Shown here: piece by piece, positions 7,808 to 16,354 of the stretch
Position numbering within the stretch: the stretch's first letter is position 1
Layout: every line of letters starts with the position of its first letter
Assembly (NCBI RefSeq): GCF_014692875.1
Contig: NZ_CP061171.1
Span: 5,456,001-5,520,000, forward strand
Direction: 5' to 3'
DNA: 64,000 nt
Origin: Pedobacter riviphilus
Lineage (GTDB): Bacteria; Bacteroidota; Bacteroidia; Sphingobacteriales; Sphingobacteriaceae
Notes under the pieces: generated by a model
The model's database searches: none
Seen by the model: the letters and a program-made list of their open reading frames with translations, nothing else
Told to the model about the DNA's origin: nothing
Translations under genes and position numbers: made by a program

Positions 7808-8485
7808 CTACTCATATTTCAAAAAAATACCAGTATCAAATATCGTCCATAAACAGCTCCGCTGCCCGCAAGCTTTTAGCGCGGCATTTGCCCAGGTATT
7901 ACAGGTTTTAAAAATGCTGTAACTTCCTTTTGCTTCGTAAAAGGCATCACCAATGTCATAATGGATGTTCGATTTAACATTGATCAGATGTCCGGCTTTA
8001 TCTTTTTTGAAACTATTTAAAATATAATCGATCAGTTGCAGATATTGCGCTTTGCTGATGATAATTTTCTTGCAGTTCGCATCTTCCAGTATATTTTTGT
8101 AATAGGTGGTGTGCATGGCAGATGTGCTTAAACCCGAAATGGCCCTTAACCCATTGCTAAGTTTAAGGTCTGAAAATTCTGGCGTTTCGAGGTAGAATTT
8201 CTTATCGCCCCAGCCCATGGCCAAATATTGATAAGTGCTATCGGCTTCCAGCGTATTTTGATAACTGATTTCTTTTGTCCAGTTTATTTCGGCGTTGACC
8301 GCCGGAACCACAATATCAGTATGCACACCATTCGTCATGATGTAGATGGTAACCTCTTTTGGGTTTATAGGATTGGCATTTATGGTAATGCGTGAGCAAC
8401 AAAAAGCAGCTAGGAAGTAAATCCCAAGCAATGCGATAAAAACAATTAAAAATCTGCCCGTATATTTTAAAACCCTTTTGTTCAT
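7808..8485 (-). CDS. TIGR02117/DUF2459 family membrane-anchored protein
   Basis: The protein has 225 residues, with one N-terminal membrane anchor at about 10-30 (FLIVFIALLGIYFLAAFCCS). The family marks are TNGVHTDIVVP at about 51-61, MGWGDKKFYLETP at about 90-102 and CNTWANAALKACG near the C-terminus. Family members (DUF2459) have conserved His and Cys residues that would suit a hydrolase, but no function is established to my knowledge. The gene converges on the esterase gene across a double-hairpin repeat. The double cysteine after the helix could suggest lipidation but is not a good lipobox. Confidence 0.8.
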   Translation of the reverse strand: MNKRVLKYTGRFLIVFIALLGIYFLAAFCCSRITINANPINPKEVTIYIMTNGVHTDIVVPAVNAEINWTKEISYQNTLEADSTYQYLAMGWGDKKFYLETPEFSDLKLSNGLRAISGLSTSAMHTTYYKNILEDANCKKIIISKAQYLQLIDYILNSFKKDKAGHLINVKSNIHYDIGDAFYEAKGSYSIFKTCNTWANAALKACGQRSCLWTIFDTGIFLKYE

Positions 8486-8627
8486 TCTTTTCTGGTTGTT
8501 TCAATTAATATACCAATGCCATTTTGGGTAACCCAATTTGCAAAATAATTTCGACTATCGATTTTATTGATAGCGGTATCGAAAAACATGATTTTTTGCG
8601 GTTGCAAGTTATTCCTACCTTAACAGC

Positions 8628-9074
8628 ATGATAAAAGGATTATTTGAAACACATATTTATGTCGAAGATTTAGCAAGATCGATCGATTTTTACAGTAATA
8701 CATTGGGCTTAACACAGTGCCATTACGAAGAAGAACGTAAAATTGCCTTTTTTTGGATCGGAAAACCCCAGGAAGCCATGTTGGGGATTTGGGAAAAACC
8801 TAAAGACGAAATCGATATCAGGCATTTTGCTTTCCGTTGTGAGGTGGATGATGTGCTGAACAAATCAGTTCAATTTCTTGAATCTAAAAATCTTCAGCCT
8901 TATAATTTTCTTAAAAGTGGAAATCGCGAACCCATGGTTTTTGCCTGGATGCCCGCTTTGGCTATTTACTTTAACGATCCTGATGGGCATGCACTGGAGT
9001 TTATTGCCATTTTGGAAGGAGAAGCTAAACCAGAACTGGGTGTAATTTCTTATCAGGAATGGTTAAACATGTAA
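8628..9074 (+). CDS. VOC (glyoxalase/bleomycin-resistance fold) family protein
   Basis: The protein has 148 residues and two beta-alpha-beta-beta-beta modules. The first opens with FETHIYVEDLARSIDFYSNTLG, where His9 is a candidate metal ligand. The second has IRHFAFRCEVDDV and ends with the typical YFNDPDGHALEFIAI, where the Glu is the usual last metal ligand. VOC enzymes include glyoxalases, dioxygenases and antibiotic-binding proteins; the sequence alone does not choose between them. The stop is 3 bases from the stop of the converging DUF4180 gene. Confidence 0.88.
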   Translation: MIKGLFETHIYVEDLARSIDFYSNTLGLTQCHYEEERKIAFFWIGKPQEAMLGIWEKPKDEIDIRHFAFRCEVDDVLNKSVQFLESKNLQPYNFLKSGNREPMVFAWMPALAIYFNDPDGHALEFIAILEGEAKPELGVISYQEWLNM

Positions 9075-9077
9075 ATT

Positions 9078-9437
9078 TCATTCAGCTAGTTTTGTTAGCG
9101 CTTCAGCTGTCGAACCTAAAAAATTGATGTGTTTGCCTTTATTGCTTTCGTAAATAAAATCTTTAATGCTTTTACTTTGATATGGACTAAAATCGCCAAT
9201 AATGGCCAGGCTTACCCGATAATTTGAAAACTTTTGAAGGATTTCACCGGCTATTCCGTTTTTCAGGTCGAAGAAGGCGGAAGTAAGATTATGTTCTTGT
9301 ATAATGATTTTATCAAAACCCTGGTAATATAGGTTCCCCAATAAGTCTAATCCATCGGCTGCATCATTAATAATAATTTCTTCAGAAATAATTTCTGCAA
9401 TATTGATGTTGTTTATGGTGTGCGTTTCAATTTTCAT
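9078..9437 (-). CDS. DUF4180 family protein
   Basis: This small soluble protein has 119 residues, with motifs seen in DUF4180: DGLDLLGNLYYQGFDKIII and TSAFFDLKNGIAGEILQKF, then RVSLAIIGDFSPYQSKSIKDFI. It has no membrane segment and no signal. DUF4180 proteins look like the ATPase-less STAS-like regulators by size and alternation of strands and helices, but no function is established to my knowledge. It converges on the VOC gene with a 3-base gap. Confidence 0.75.
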   Translation of the reverse strand: MKIETHTINNINIAEIISEEIIINDAADGLDLLGNLYYQGFDKIIIQEHNLTSAFFDLKNGIAGEILQKFSNYRVSLAIIGDFSPYQSKSIKDFIYESNKGKHINFLGSTAEALTKLAE

Positions 9438-9634
9438 CTTTAGGTATGTAAATGGCAGGTGTTGTATTTTGTCGTGGCTAATTTAAAGATTATGTTTTCT
9501 TTTAAACATTTGTTCAAACCCGTAATTGATTGAAAAAAGAAGCATACTGCCTTTCTGTTTAAAAATGAGATAATTGCAACATTATCATCGTATTAAATAG
9601 TGACAGATATAGTAGAAAATCCATTTCAAAACAC

Positions 9635-9642
9635 TATCTTTG
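9635..9642 (+). promoter_or_regulatory. Bacteroidetes -7 element for typA
   Basis: TATCTTTG fits TAnnTTTG. It is followed at once by the palindrome GCGCCAAATTTGAGGCGC (9642-9659), which ends 5 bases before the typA ATG, so the likely 5' leader folds onto its own ribosome landing site. Confidence 0.55.
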
Positions 9643-9664
9643 CGCCAAATTTGAGGCGCATTTT

Positions 9665-11470
9665 ATGCAAAAGATTAGAAATATAGCTATTATAGCACAC
9701 GTTGACCACGGTAAAACCACGTTGGTTGATAAGATTTTACACTCTTGTTCTATTTTTCGTGACAACGAACAAACAGGAGATTTGATATTGGATAACAACG
9801 ATTTAGAGCGCGAGCGTGGTATCACGATTGTATCTAAAAACGTATCTGTTCAGTACAAAGACGTAAAAATTAACATTATTGACACTCCTGGTCACGCGGA
9901 TTTTGGCGGTGAGGTAGAGCGTGTTTTGAAAATGGCAGATGGTGTACTTTTACTTTGCGATGCTTTTGAAGGTGCAATGCCTCAAACACGTTTCGTAACG
10001 CAAAAAGCTTTGGCACTGGGTTTAAAGCCAATTGTGGTGGTAAACAAAGTGGATAAAGAAAACTGCCGCCCTGAAGAGGTTTATGAGCAGATTTTCGAAT
10101 TGTTCTTTAACCTTGAAGCAACTGAAGATCAATTGGATTTTCCTGTAATTTATGGTTCATCTAAACAAGGATGGATGAGTACAGACTGGAAAGTACCAAC
10201 TACTGATATCTTCGCTTTGTTAGATGCAGTTGTGGCAAACATTCCGCCTGCACCAATCAACGAGGGTACATTGCAGATGCAGATCACTTCGTTAGATTAT
10301 TCATCTTTCGTTGGTCGTATCGCAATCGGTCGTGTACATCGCGGTACAATTAAAGAAAACCAACCGGTTACTTTAATTAAACGCGATGGTAAAATCGTAA
10401 AATCAAGAGTAAAAGAACTTTATACTTTCGAAGGTTTAGGAAAAATCCGTACTTCAGAAGTAAGTTCAGGTGATATTTGTGCTGTTGTAGGTATTGACGG
10501 ATTTGATATTGGCGATACTATTGCTGATTTCGAAGCACCAGAACAATTACCGGTAATTAGCATTGATGAGCCAACAATGAACATGTTGTTTACCATTAAT
10601 AACTCTCCGTTTTTTGGTAAAGAAGGTAAATTAGTAACCTCTCAGCGTATTAAAGAGCGTTTGTACAAAGAGATGGAGAAAAACTTAGCTTTAAAAGTTG
10701 TTGAAACAGCTTCTCCAGATGCTTGGTTAGTTTATGGTCGTGGTATTCTCCATTTATCTGTATTAATCGAAACGATGCGTCGTGAAGGTTATGAGATCCA
10801 GGTAGGTCAGCCTCAGGTTATCATTAAAGAAATTGATGGTAAGAAACATGAGCCGATTGAAACTTTAATCGTTGATGTTCCGGGAGAAGTTTCTGGTAAA
10901 GTAATCGAATTGGTAACTCAGCGTAAAGGTGAGTTGTTGATTATGGAGCCAAAAGGCGATTTACAGCACTTAGAATTCGAAATCCCTGCACGTGGTATCA
11001 TTGGTTTACGTAACAACGTTTTAACTGCTACAGCAGGTGAGGCAATTATGGCACACCGTTTCAAAGCTTACGAGCCTTGGAAAGGTACAATCCCTGGTCG
11101 TTTAAACGGTGTACTGGTTTCAATGGAAAAAGGACAAACTACAGCTTATTCAATTGATAAGTTACAAGATAGGGGCCGTTTCTTCATCGATCCGGGAACT
11201 GATGTTTACGAAGGGCAGATTATGGGTGAACACATCCGTGATAACGATTTAGTAGTAAACGTAGTAAAAGGTAAAGCATTAACCAATATGCGTGCTTCTG
11301 GTACTGATGATAATACACGTATTGCACCAGCAATTAAATTCTCTTTAGAAGAAGCTATGGAATATATCCAGGCTGATGAGTATATCGAGGTTACACCGCA
11401 AAGCATGCGTTTACGTAAAATCTTCTTAACAGAACAAGAACGTAAAGTTAAAGGAAAGCAATTCGCTTAG
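9665..11470 (+). CDS. typA: GTP-binding protein TypA/BipA
   Basis: This 601-residue translational GTPase has the usual family length. G motifs: AHVDHGKTT at 11-19, the DTPGHADFGGEVER switch II region near 75, and NKVD near 128. EF-G-like domains II, III and V follow, then the BipA-specific C-terminal domain (KGKALTNMRASGTDDNTRI). BipA binds the ribosome and helps subunit assembly and growth at low temperature or under stress. It stands alone in its transcription unit, with a TATCTTTG promoter element upstream and a clear terminator at 11509-11538. The identification is firm. Confidence 0.97.
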   Translation: MQKIRNIAIIAHVDHGKTTLVDKILHSCSIFRDNEQTGDLILDNNDLERERGITIVSKNVSVQYKDVKINIIDTPGHADFGGEVERVLKMADGVLLLCDAFEGAMPQTRFVTQKALALGLKPIVVVNKVDKENCRPEEVYEQIFELFFNLEATEDQLDFPVIYGSSKQGWMSTDWKVPTTDIFALLDAVVANIPPAPINEGTLQMQITSLDYSSFVGRIAIGRVHRGTIKENQPVTLIKRDGKIVKSRVKELYTFEGLGKIRTSEVSSGDICAVVGIDGFDIGDTIADFEAPEQLPVISIDEPTMNMLFTINNSPFFGKEGKLVTSQRIKERLYKEMEKNLALKVVETASPDAWLVYGRGILHLSVLIETMRREGYEIQVGQPQVIIKEIDGKKHEPIETLIVDVPGEVSGKVIELVTQRKGELLIMEPKGDLQHLEFEIPARGIIGLRNNVLTATAGEAIMAHRFKAYEPWKGTIPGRLNGVLVSMEKGQTTAYSIDKLQDRGRFFIDPGTDVYEGQIMGEHIRDNDLVVNVVKGKALTNMRASGTDDNTRIAPAIKFSLEEAMEYIQADEYIEVTPQSMRLRKIFLTEQERKVKGKQFA

Positions 11471-11508
11471 ACCTATATCCCTACAGGGGAGTTAAAATAC
11501 ATATCACT

Positions 11509-11538
11509 AAAGCCTCGATGTAAAATCGGGGCTTTTTT
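11509..11538 (+). terminator. Rho-independent terminator of typA
   Basis: AAAGCCTCGAT pairs with ATCGGGGCTTT (one G-T pair) around a 5-base loop, followed by a run of six T. Confidence 0.85.
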
Positions 11539-11725
11539 GTGTTTAATGGCTTTGTTGGAGTTGGTAACTTTAATCATAAATGGGCGCTGAAGTTGTCAAT
11601 CCTTCGTTCCGTTAAATACCCGATGAAGGATCGGGTGATACCGCTTCAATAAGGTTTAGGTTTGTTAAGGCTGTGGTAATAGGTTCCTTAAGTTTTGCTT
11701 ATCTTGCCCCTGCAAAATTTTTACC

Positions 11726-12286
11726 ATGCAAACTTACCTTCAATCCTTTAATATTCTTTCGCCAGCAGAAATAGAAATCTTTAGGGTTAATGCTGTACCA
11801 AGAACATTAAAAAAAGGAGAATTCTTTATTACCGAGAATAAAATTTGTGAGGAAGTTGCTTTTATTAAATCGGGTATTTTGCGTTCTTATTATACCGCTG
11901 CCAGTGCCGAGGAATATACCTACTGCCTCACTTTTCCCAATCAGTTTATGACGGCCTATTCTTCACTGATTACCGGAAACCCAACTGTTGAGAATATCCA
12001 GGCGATGAGTGATGTAGATTTATTGATTATTAAAAAGGAGGTTGTAGATGCCTTGGCCGAATCGAGCATAAATGGATTGAAATTGTTAAAAATAATAGCT
12101 GAACAGCAATATCTTCATTTGGAGAAACGTGTTTTCATGTATCAAAAAAATGCTGCTAAGGCACGTTATGTTGAACTTTTTAAAAGCCATCCCGATTATA
12201 TCAAAAAAATTCCGGTAAAATACCTGGCATCTTTTCTGGCTATTACCCCAAGGCACTTAAGTCGGCTCCGAAAAGAAATTATTTAA
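11726..12286 (+). CDS. Crp/Fnr family transcriptional regulator
   Basis: The protein has 186 residues. The cyclic-nucleotide-binding-like fold covers about 20-110 (KKGEFFITENKICEEVAFIKSGILRSYY), and the helix-turn-helix is at about 163-185 (VKYLASFLAITPRHLSRLRKEI). There is no Fe-S cysteine cluster. It lies 63 bases before an NAD(P)H-dependent oxidoreductase gene on the same strand. Pairs like this usually mean that the regulator controls the neighbour, here possibly in response to electrophile or redox stress (inference). The start ATG at 11726 follows a poorly matching promoter. Confidence 0.9.
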   Translation: MQTYLQSFNILSPAEIEIFRVNAVPRTLKKGEFFITENKICEEVAFIKSGILRSYYTAASAEEYTYCLTFPNQFMTAYSSLITGNPTVENIQAMSDVDLLIIKKEVVDALAESSINGLKLLKIIAEQQYLHLEKRVFMYQKNAAKARYVELFKSHPDYIKKIPVKYLASFLAITPRHLSRLRKEII

Positions 12287-12322
12287 GGACATTTGTCTGC
12301 CTGTTGAGCAAAAAATCAGGGT

Positions 12323-12330
12323 TAATTTTG
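12323..12330 (+). promoter_or_regulatory. -7 element before the NAD(P)H oxidoreductase gene
   Basis: TAATTTTG fits TAnnTTTG; a TTG at 12304-12306 stands 16 bases upstream, near the -33 position. This would give the oxidoreductase its own start besides read-through from the Crp/Fnr gene. Confidence 0.45.
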
Positions 12331-12349
12331 TGCTGTAAATAAAAGCAAC

Positions 12350-12928
12350 ATGAAAAATATTTTAATCCTAAATGGGCATCCAAATAAAGATAGTATCAAT
12401 TTTGCATTAGCCGAGGCCTATTATAAAGGCGCTAAAGATTCGGGTGCAAATGTTTCGTTAATCCATATTGCCGAATTGGTATTTAATCCCAACCTGGCCT
12501 TCGGTTATCGTCAAAGAACAGAATTAGAACCCGATTTGTTATTGACCCTAGAAAAAATCAAAACTGCTGATCATTTGGTTTGGATTCACCCTGTATGGTG
12601 GGGAGGTATGCCAGCCATAATGAAAGGTTTTATCGATCGTTTGTTTCTACCCGGAATTACTTTTCAATACCGCGAAAATAGTGTTTGGTGGGATAAGCTA
12701 TTAAAAGGAAAAACAGCGCGTATCATTACCACATTAGATCAGCCATCCTGGTATTATCGCCTGTTTTTTGGCCGACCGAGTGTTAATCAATTAAAGAAAA
12801 GTGTATTGCAGTATTGTGGTGTAAAACCTGTTAAAGTTAGCTATATAGGCATTGTTAAAAATTCTACCGAAAACCAACGTTTAAAGTGGCTTAATAAAGC
12901 GTTTTTACTAGGTAAATCTTTCGGGTAG
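12350..12928 (+). CDS. NAD(P)H-dependent oxidoreductase, flavodoxin fold (NQO1/KefF-like)
   Basis: The protein has 192 residues with the flavodoxin-like FMN/FAD loop ILNGHPNKDSINFALAEAY at residues 4-22. The central motif WIHPVWWGGMPAIMKGFIDR at about 82-101 is typical of quinone reductases of the NQO/MdaB/KefF type. These cytosolic enzymes perform two-electron reduction of quinones or other electrophiles. It follows a Crp/Fnr regulator gene and probably belongs to that regulon. Confidence 0.88.
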   Translation: MKNILILNGHPNKDSINFALAEAYYKGAKDSGANVSLIHIAELVFNPNLAFGYRQRTELEPDLLLTLEKIKTADHLVWIHPVWWGGMPAIMKGFIDRLFLPGITFQYRENSVWWDKLLKGKTARIITTLDQPSWYYRLFFGRPSVNQLKKSVLQYCGVKPVKVSYIGIVKNSTENQRLKWLNKAFLLGKSFG

Positions 12929-13046
12929 CGAGTTGTAGGTCAAAATGAATTGTTGGCTGTTAAGGTAATTTTGTCATGAATTTTTCATAAAACCTTTAGG
13001 AATAAAAAATTAACAATTGTATGGCAGTTGATGTTCTTGTGACTTT

Positions 13047-13054
13047 TAATTTTG
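13047..13054 (+). promoter_or_regulatory. -7 element before the first acyltransferase gene
   Basis: TAATTTTG fits TAnnTTTG, with TTG at 13028-13030, 16 bases upstream. It is 31 bases before the ATG at 13086. Confidence 0.45.
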
Positions 13055-13085
13055 CATTTTCAAAAGCAAACTAATCGTCCCAATC

Positions 13086-14012
13086 ATGATTAATAAAGGG
13101 TTATCCAAGGTGGGTATATTTTTATTAAATGTGCTCTCTCTGTTGCCGCTATTTATCTTATACAGATTGGCAGATGCTTTTTATGTATTAATATTTTATG
13201 TTTTCGGCTACCGCAGAAAAGTAGTTAAAGAAAACTTGATTAATGCGTTTCCCGAAAAAAGTACCTCAGAAATTAATGATATAGAAAAGCGTTTTTATAA
13301 ATTTTTGTCTTCACTTTTTATTGAAGTGATCAAAATGAAAAGTATTTCTAAAAAGGAATTAAACAAAAGGGTAAAGTTTAAAAATACCGATCTGGTAGAA
13401 GCTTATCTCAAAAATAATGAAAGTGTACTTTTCTGCTCATCACATTACGGTAATTATGAATGGGTGTGCATGGCCATTGGTTTAAACTTTTCGGGCGAAC
13501 ATTACCCTATTTATAAGCCGTTGAGTAGCGAAGCTTTTAATAATTGGTTTTTGACCATGAGAAGCAAATTTGGCAACCGTATGGTGTCAATGCGTCAAAC
13601 CTTAAGGGCTATCCAATCGAGCAAAAATAAACCAACCATGTTTACTTTTGGAAGCGATCAGGCACCTTCGAAGGATGAATCGAACTATTGGACAACTTTT
13701 TTAAATCAAGAATCTTCCATCCAGTTAGGAGTTGAGAAAATCGCCAGAAAAACAAATCGCCCGGTGTTTTACCTTAAAATAAATTATTTAAAAAGAGGAT
13801 ATTACGAAGTAGATTGTGTGCCGATTTGTTTAAATCCTGCTGAAACTGCCGAATTTGAAATCACCGAAATGCATACACACTTTTTGGAAGATATGATTAA
13901 AGAAGCACCGGCTTACTGGTTGTGGAGTCACCGCAGGTGGAAATATAAACCAGAGCAGAAAGTTCAGAAAGTGGTGGTAAGGGATCAGGATATCATGGAT
14001 GCCATAGTTTAA
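13086..14012 (+). CDS. Lysophospholipid / lipid A acyltransferase family protein (LpxL/HtrB-like), copy 1
   Basis: The protein has 308 residues, with an N-terminal membrane helix at about 10-45 (LSLLPLFILYRLADAFYVLI) and then the HtrB-type acyltransferase domain. The catalytic H-x4-E motif is in SSHYGNYEW at about 118-126, and FGSDQAPSKDE is the second conserved block. The family transfers acyl chains from acyl-ACP to lipid A precursors or other membrane lipids on the inner face of the cytoplasmic membrane. The next gene is a close paralogue in the same orientation, 89 bases away, so the pair arose by tandem duplication. Which acyl acceptor each uses cannot be read from sequence. Confidence 0.88.
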   Translation: MINKGLSKVGIFLLNVLSLLPLFILYRLADAFYVLIFYVFGYRRKVVKENLINAFPEKSTSEINDIEKRFYKFLSSLFIEVIKMKSISKKELNKRVKFKNTDLVEAYLKNNESVLFCSSHYGNYEWVCMAIGLNFSGEHYPIYKPLSSEAFNNWFLTMRSKFGNRMVSMRQTLRAIQSSKNKPTMFTFGSDQAPSKDESNYWTTFLNQESSIQLGVEKIARKTNRPVFYLKINYLKRGYYEVDCVPICLNPAETAEFEITEMHTHFLEDMIKEAPAYWLWSHRRWKYKPEQKVQKVVVRDQDIMDAIV

Positions 14013-14101
14013 GCTTTTTGCGTCTATAAATTAAAATCTAACATTTTTGTGGCATAATTCTTTGCGTTGCTTTTTAATTTAGCAATTCAACTAATTCTGG
14101 T

Positions 14102-15016
14102 ATGATTAAAAAGGGGATTTCCCATTTGGGAATATTTTTTTTAGGCGTATTATCTCTGTTTCCACTATCTGTTTTATACATTCTGGCCGATGGAGCTTAT
14201 CTACTGCTTTATTTTGTTTTCGGCTACCGTAGGAAAGTGGTGAGGGAAAACCTGTTAAATGCCCTTCCTGGTAAATCATTAAATGAAATCATTCTTATCG
14301 AAAAACGTTTTTACCGCTACCTGGCTTCGCTGATATTTGAGATTGTAAAAATGAACGGGATCTCAAAGGAAGAAATAGAAAAACGTTTCATTTTTAAAAA
14401 TAAAGCTCAGGTTCAGGCCTATTTAGACCGCGGCGAAAGCGTATTGATCTGTTCGGCACATTATGGTAACTGGGAATGGGGGACGCTGGGCATCGGGCTC
14501 AATTTTCAGGCAGATCATTACCCCATTTACAAACCCTTAACCAACCCGATATTCGATAACTGGTTTAAAAAAGTAAGAAGCAGATTTGGCAATAAGCTTA
14601 TTGCCATGCGGCAGACCATGCGTGCTTTGCAAGCCAGTAAAGGTAAACCCAGCATCTTTAGTTTTGGTAACGACCAGGCACCTTCTAAAGATGAATCGCA
14701 TTATTGGACTACTTTTTTGCATCAGCCCAGTTCGGTACAATTGGGGATAGAAAAAATTGCTAAACGTACCGGTCAACCGATATTTTATTTTAAGATAAAT
14801 GTACTTAAGCGGGGTTTTTATAATGTAGATTGTGTTCCATTATGTTTAAACCCGGCTGAAACTGCTGAGTTTGAAATTACCGAGCTGCACACCCGCTTTT
14901 TGGAACAGATGATTAAAGAGAAACCGGAATATTGGTTGTGGAGCCATAAAAGATGGAAATACAAACCAAAAACGGAAACTGCTTTTATTGGAAATGAAAT
15001 GTTAAAACAGGCATAA
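14102..15016 (+). CDS. Lysophospholipid / lipid A acyltransferase family protein (LpxL/HtrB-like), copy 2
   Basis: The protein has 304 residues and aligns with the previous gene along its whole length: the same start (MIKKGISHLGIFFLGVLSLF), FGYRRKVVRENLLNALPGKS, catalytic SAHYGNWEW and FGNDQAPSKDE. Lipid A made by Bacteroidetes needs two secondary acylations, which tandem LpxL paralogues could supply with different chain or position preference; aminolipid acylation is the alternative. A serine hydrolase gene follows after 30 bases and may be co-transcribed. The family is firm; the division of labour is inference. Confidence 0.88.
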   Translation: MIKKGISHLGIFFLGVLSLFPLSVLYILADGAYLLLYFVFGYRRKVVRENLLNALPGKSLNEIILIEKRFYRYLASLIFEIVKMNGISKEEIEKRFIFKNKAQVQAYLDRGESVLICSAHYGNWEWGTLGIGLNFQADHYPIYKPLTNPIFDNWFKKVRSRFGNKLIAMRQTMRALQASKGKPSIFSFGNDQAPSKDESHYWTTFLHQPSSVQLGIEKIAKRTGQPIFYFKINVLKRGFYNVDCVPLCLNPAETAEFEITELHTRFLEQMIKEKPEYWLWSHKRWKYKPKTETAFIGNEMLKQA

Positions 15017-15046
15017 TATTTATATTTGTGAATATTGTGCCTGTAA

Positions 15047-16237
15047 ATGAAAACGTTCAAAAAAATATTACTGCTGCTGATCTATGCATTCTTTTTATCA
15101 TTGTTTGCCTTATTTCTTTGGAAACCGTACCTCTTAAATGTATTAAAATATAGGACACCAAATGCCGAAACCTATAAAATTTTTCCGCAAGAAGTTTCTC
15201 ATAAGAGTGATTCTGCCTTTCATTTTGTCAGGGCAGCAAAACCACGCAATGATTTGGATACTTTGCATGTACAGGATGGAAATAACCGGTTGATTCCATT
15301 AAAGACTTATTTAAAAAACGGGCAGATCAATGCCTTTATCGTGATCAGGAATGATAGTGTACTGTACGAAAGATATGATAAGGGATATTGCGATAGCACT
15401 TTAAGTACCATGTTTTCGGGAGCAAAAAGTATGATTTCTATTATGATTGGCCAGGCATTGGCCGATGGTAGTATTAAAAGTCTGAATGATAAGGTAACAA
15501 GATATATCCCTGAATTAAAATCGAACCCGGCTTTTGAGCAGATTACTTTAAAAAACCTGTTGGATATGAAATCGGGACTCGAGTTTCAGGATGCTTTGGG
15601 CGGGATTATAAAAGCTTTTTTTTCTGACGAAGCCAAATATTATTATACTGATGATATGCAGGCCCAATTGATGAAAGTAAAATTAGTTAACAAACCTGGT
15701 ACGGTTTGGGTGTACAAAAGCATCGATCCGATTTTATTGGGCTGGGTTCTAAAAAAGGCGAGCGGCAAATCGGTGGCCGAGTATTTCGAAAGCCATGTAT
15801 GGAAACAGATCGGAGCCGAATATAACTCAACCTGGGGCCTGGATCAGGTAAATGGCTTAACCAATACTGCCAGTCGTTTTCAGGTAACGGCGATAGATTT
15901 AGCTAAAATAGGCCGCCTGTATTTAAATAAAGGTAGGTACAATGGAAATCAGATTGTTCCTGAAAACTGGGTAAATCAATCGATCAACATTGGTAACGAA
16001 ACTCCTGCATCAGCAAAAGGCTGGCAAAAATCTGCACATCATTACCTTTGGTGGATTCCGCAAGAAGGAGATCACGGCGATTATGCGGCAGAGGGTATGC
16101 TTGGCCAAAGGTTGTATATAGATCCGAAAACAAATACCATTATTGTGCAGTTTGCCGATCACGGTGCAGGGAATTATCCCTATCGAAAAATCAGTAGGTA
16201 TTTGAGTGGATTGCCATTCAGTTATCCGAAGTCTTAA
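15047..16237 (+). CDS. Serine hydrolase, beta-lactamase class C / DD-peptidase-like, membrane-anchored
   Basis: The protein has 396 residues. An N-terminal helix at about 7-30 anchors it with the bulk outside. SxxK motif: FSGAKS with Ser124 and Lys127. The Y-x-(N/S) motif is probably VYKS (Tyr near 223), and DHGAGN near 365 takes the place of the KTG box. This pattern resembles 6-aminohexanoate-oligomer hydrolases and esterases more than true antibiotic-hydrolysing AmpC. The gene follows the acyltransferase pair and could be in the same unit. Its stop codon (16235-16237) lies inside the next dispersed repeat. Confidence 0.85.
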   Translation: MKTFKKILLLLIYAFFLSLFALFLWKPYLLNVLKYRTPNAETYKIFPQEVSHKSDSAFHFVRAAKPRNDLDTLHVQDGNNRLIPLKTYLKNGQINAFIVIRNDSVLYERYDKGYCDSTLSTMFSGAKSMISIMIGQALADGSIKSLNDKVTRYIPELKSNPAFEQITLKNLLDMKSGLEFQDALGGIIKAFFSDEAKYYYTDDMQAQLMKVKLVNKPGTVWVYKSIDPILLGWVLKKASGKSVAEYFESHVWKQIGAEYNSTWGLDQVNGLTNTASRFQVTAIDLAKIGRLYLNKGRYNGNQIVPENWVNQSINIGNETPASAKGWQKSAHHYLWWIPQEGDHGDYAAEGMLGQRLYIDPKTNTIIVQFADHGAGNYPYRKISRYLSGLPFSYPKS

Positions 16238-16328
16238 CCGCAAAGTTCGCAAAGAAAAAGGAGCGCAGAGAACGTTAAGGGTTTTTCCATGCCTTCTTCG
16301 CGTAAAACTTAGCGGCCTTTGCGGTTAA
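16234..16328. repeat. Dispersed TTAACCGCAAAG inverted repeat, copy 2
   Basis: TTAACCGCAAAG at 16234-16245 is the exact complement of CTTTGCGGTTAA at 16317-16328. The left end supplies the TAA stop of the serine hydrolase gene, and the right end stops 27 bases before the next ATG, so the repeat fills the intergenic space. Confidence 0.8.
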
Positions 16329-16354
16329 ATTTTTAAATAGTACATTGCCTTTGC

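Noticed and set aside
11580..11690. Imperfect inverted repeat between typA and the Crp/Fnr gene
   Set aside because: ATCCTTCG and CGATGAAGGAT pair only in part and lack the ends of the dispersed families, so I did not list it as an element.
15047..16237. True class C beta-lactamase (antibiotic resistance)
   Set aside because: The fold is right but the KTG box is replaced and the protein is membrane-anchored; esterase or peptidase is more likely. The same holds for 44426-45994.
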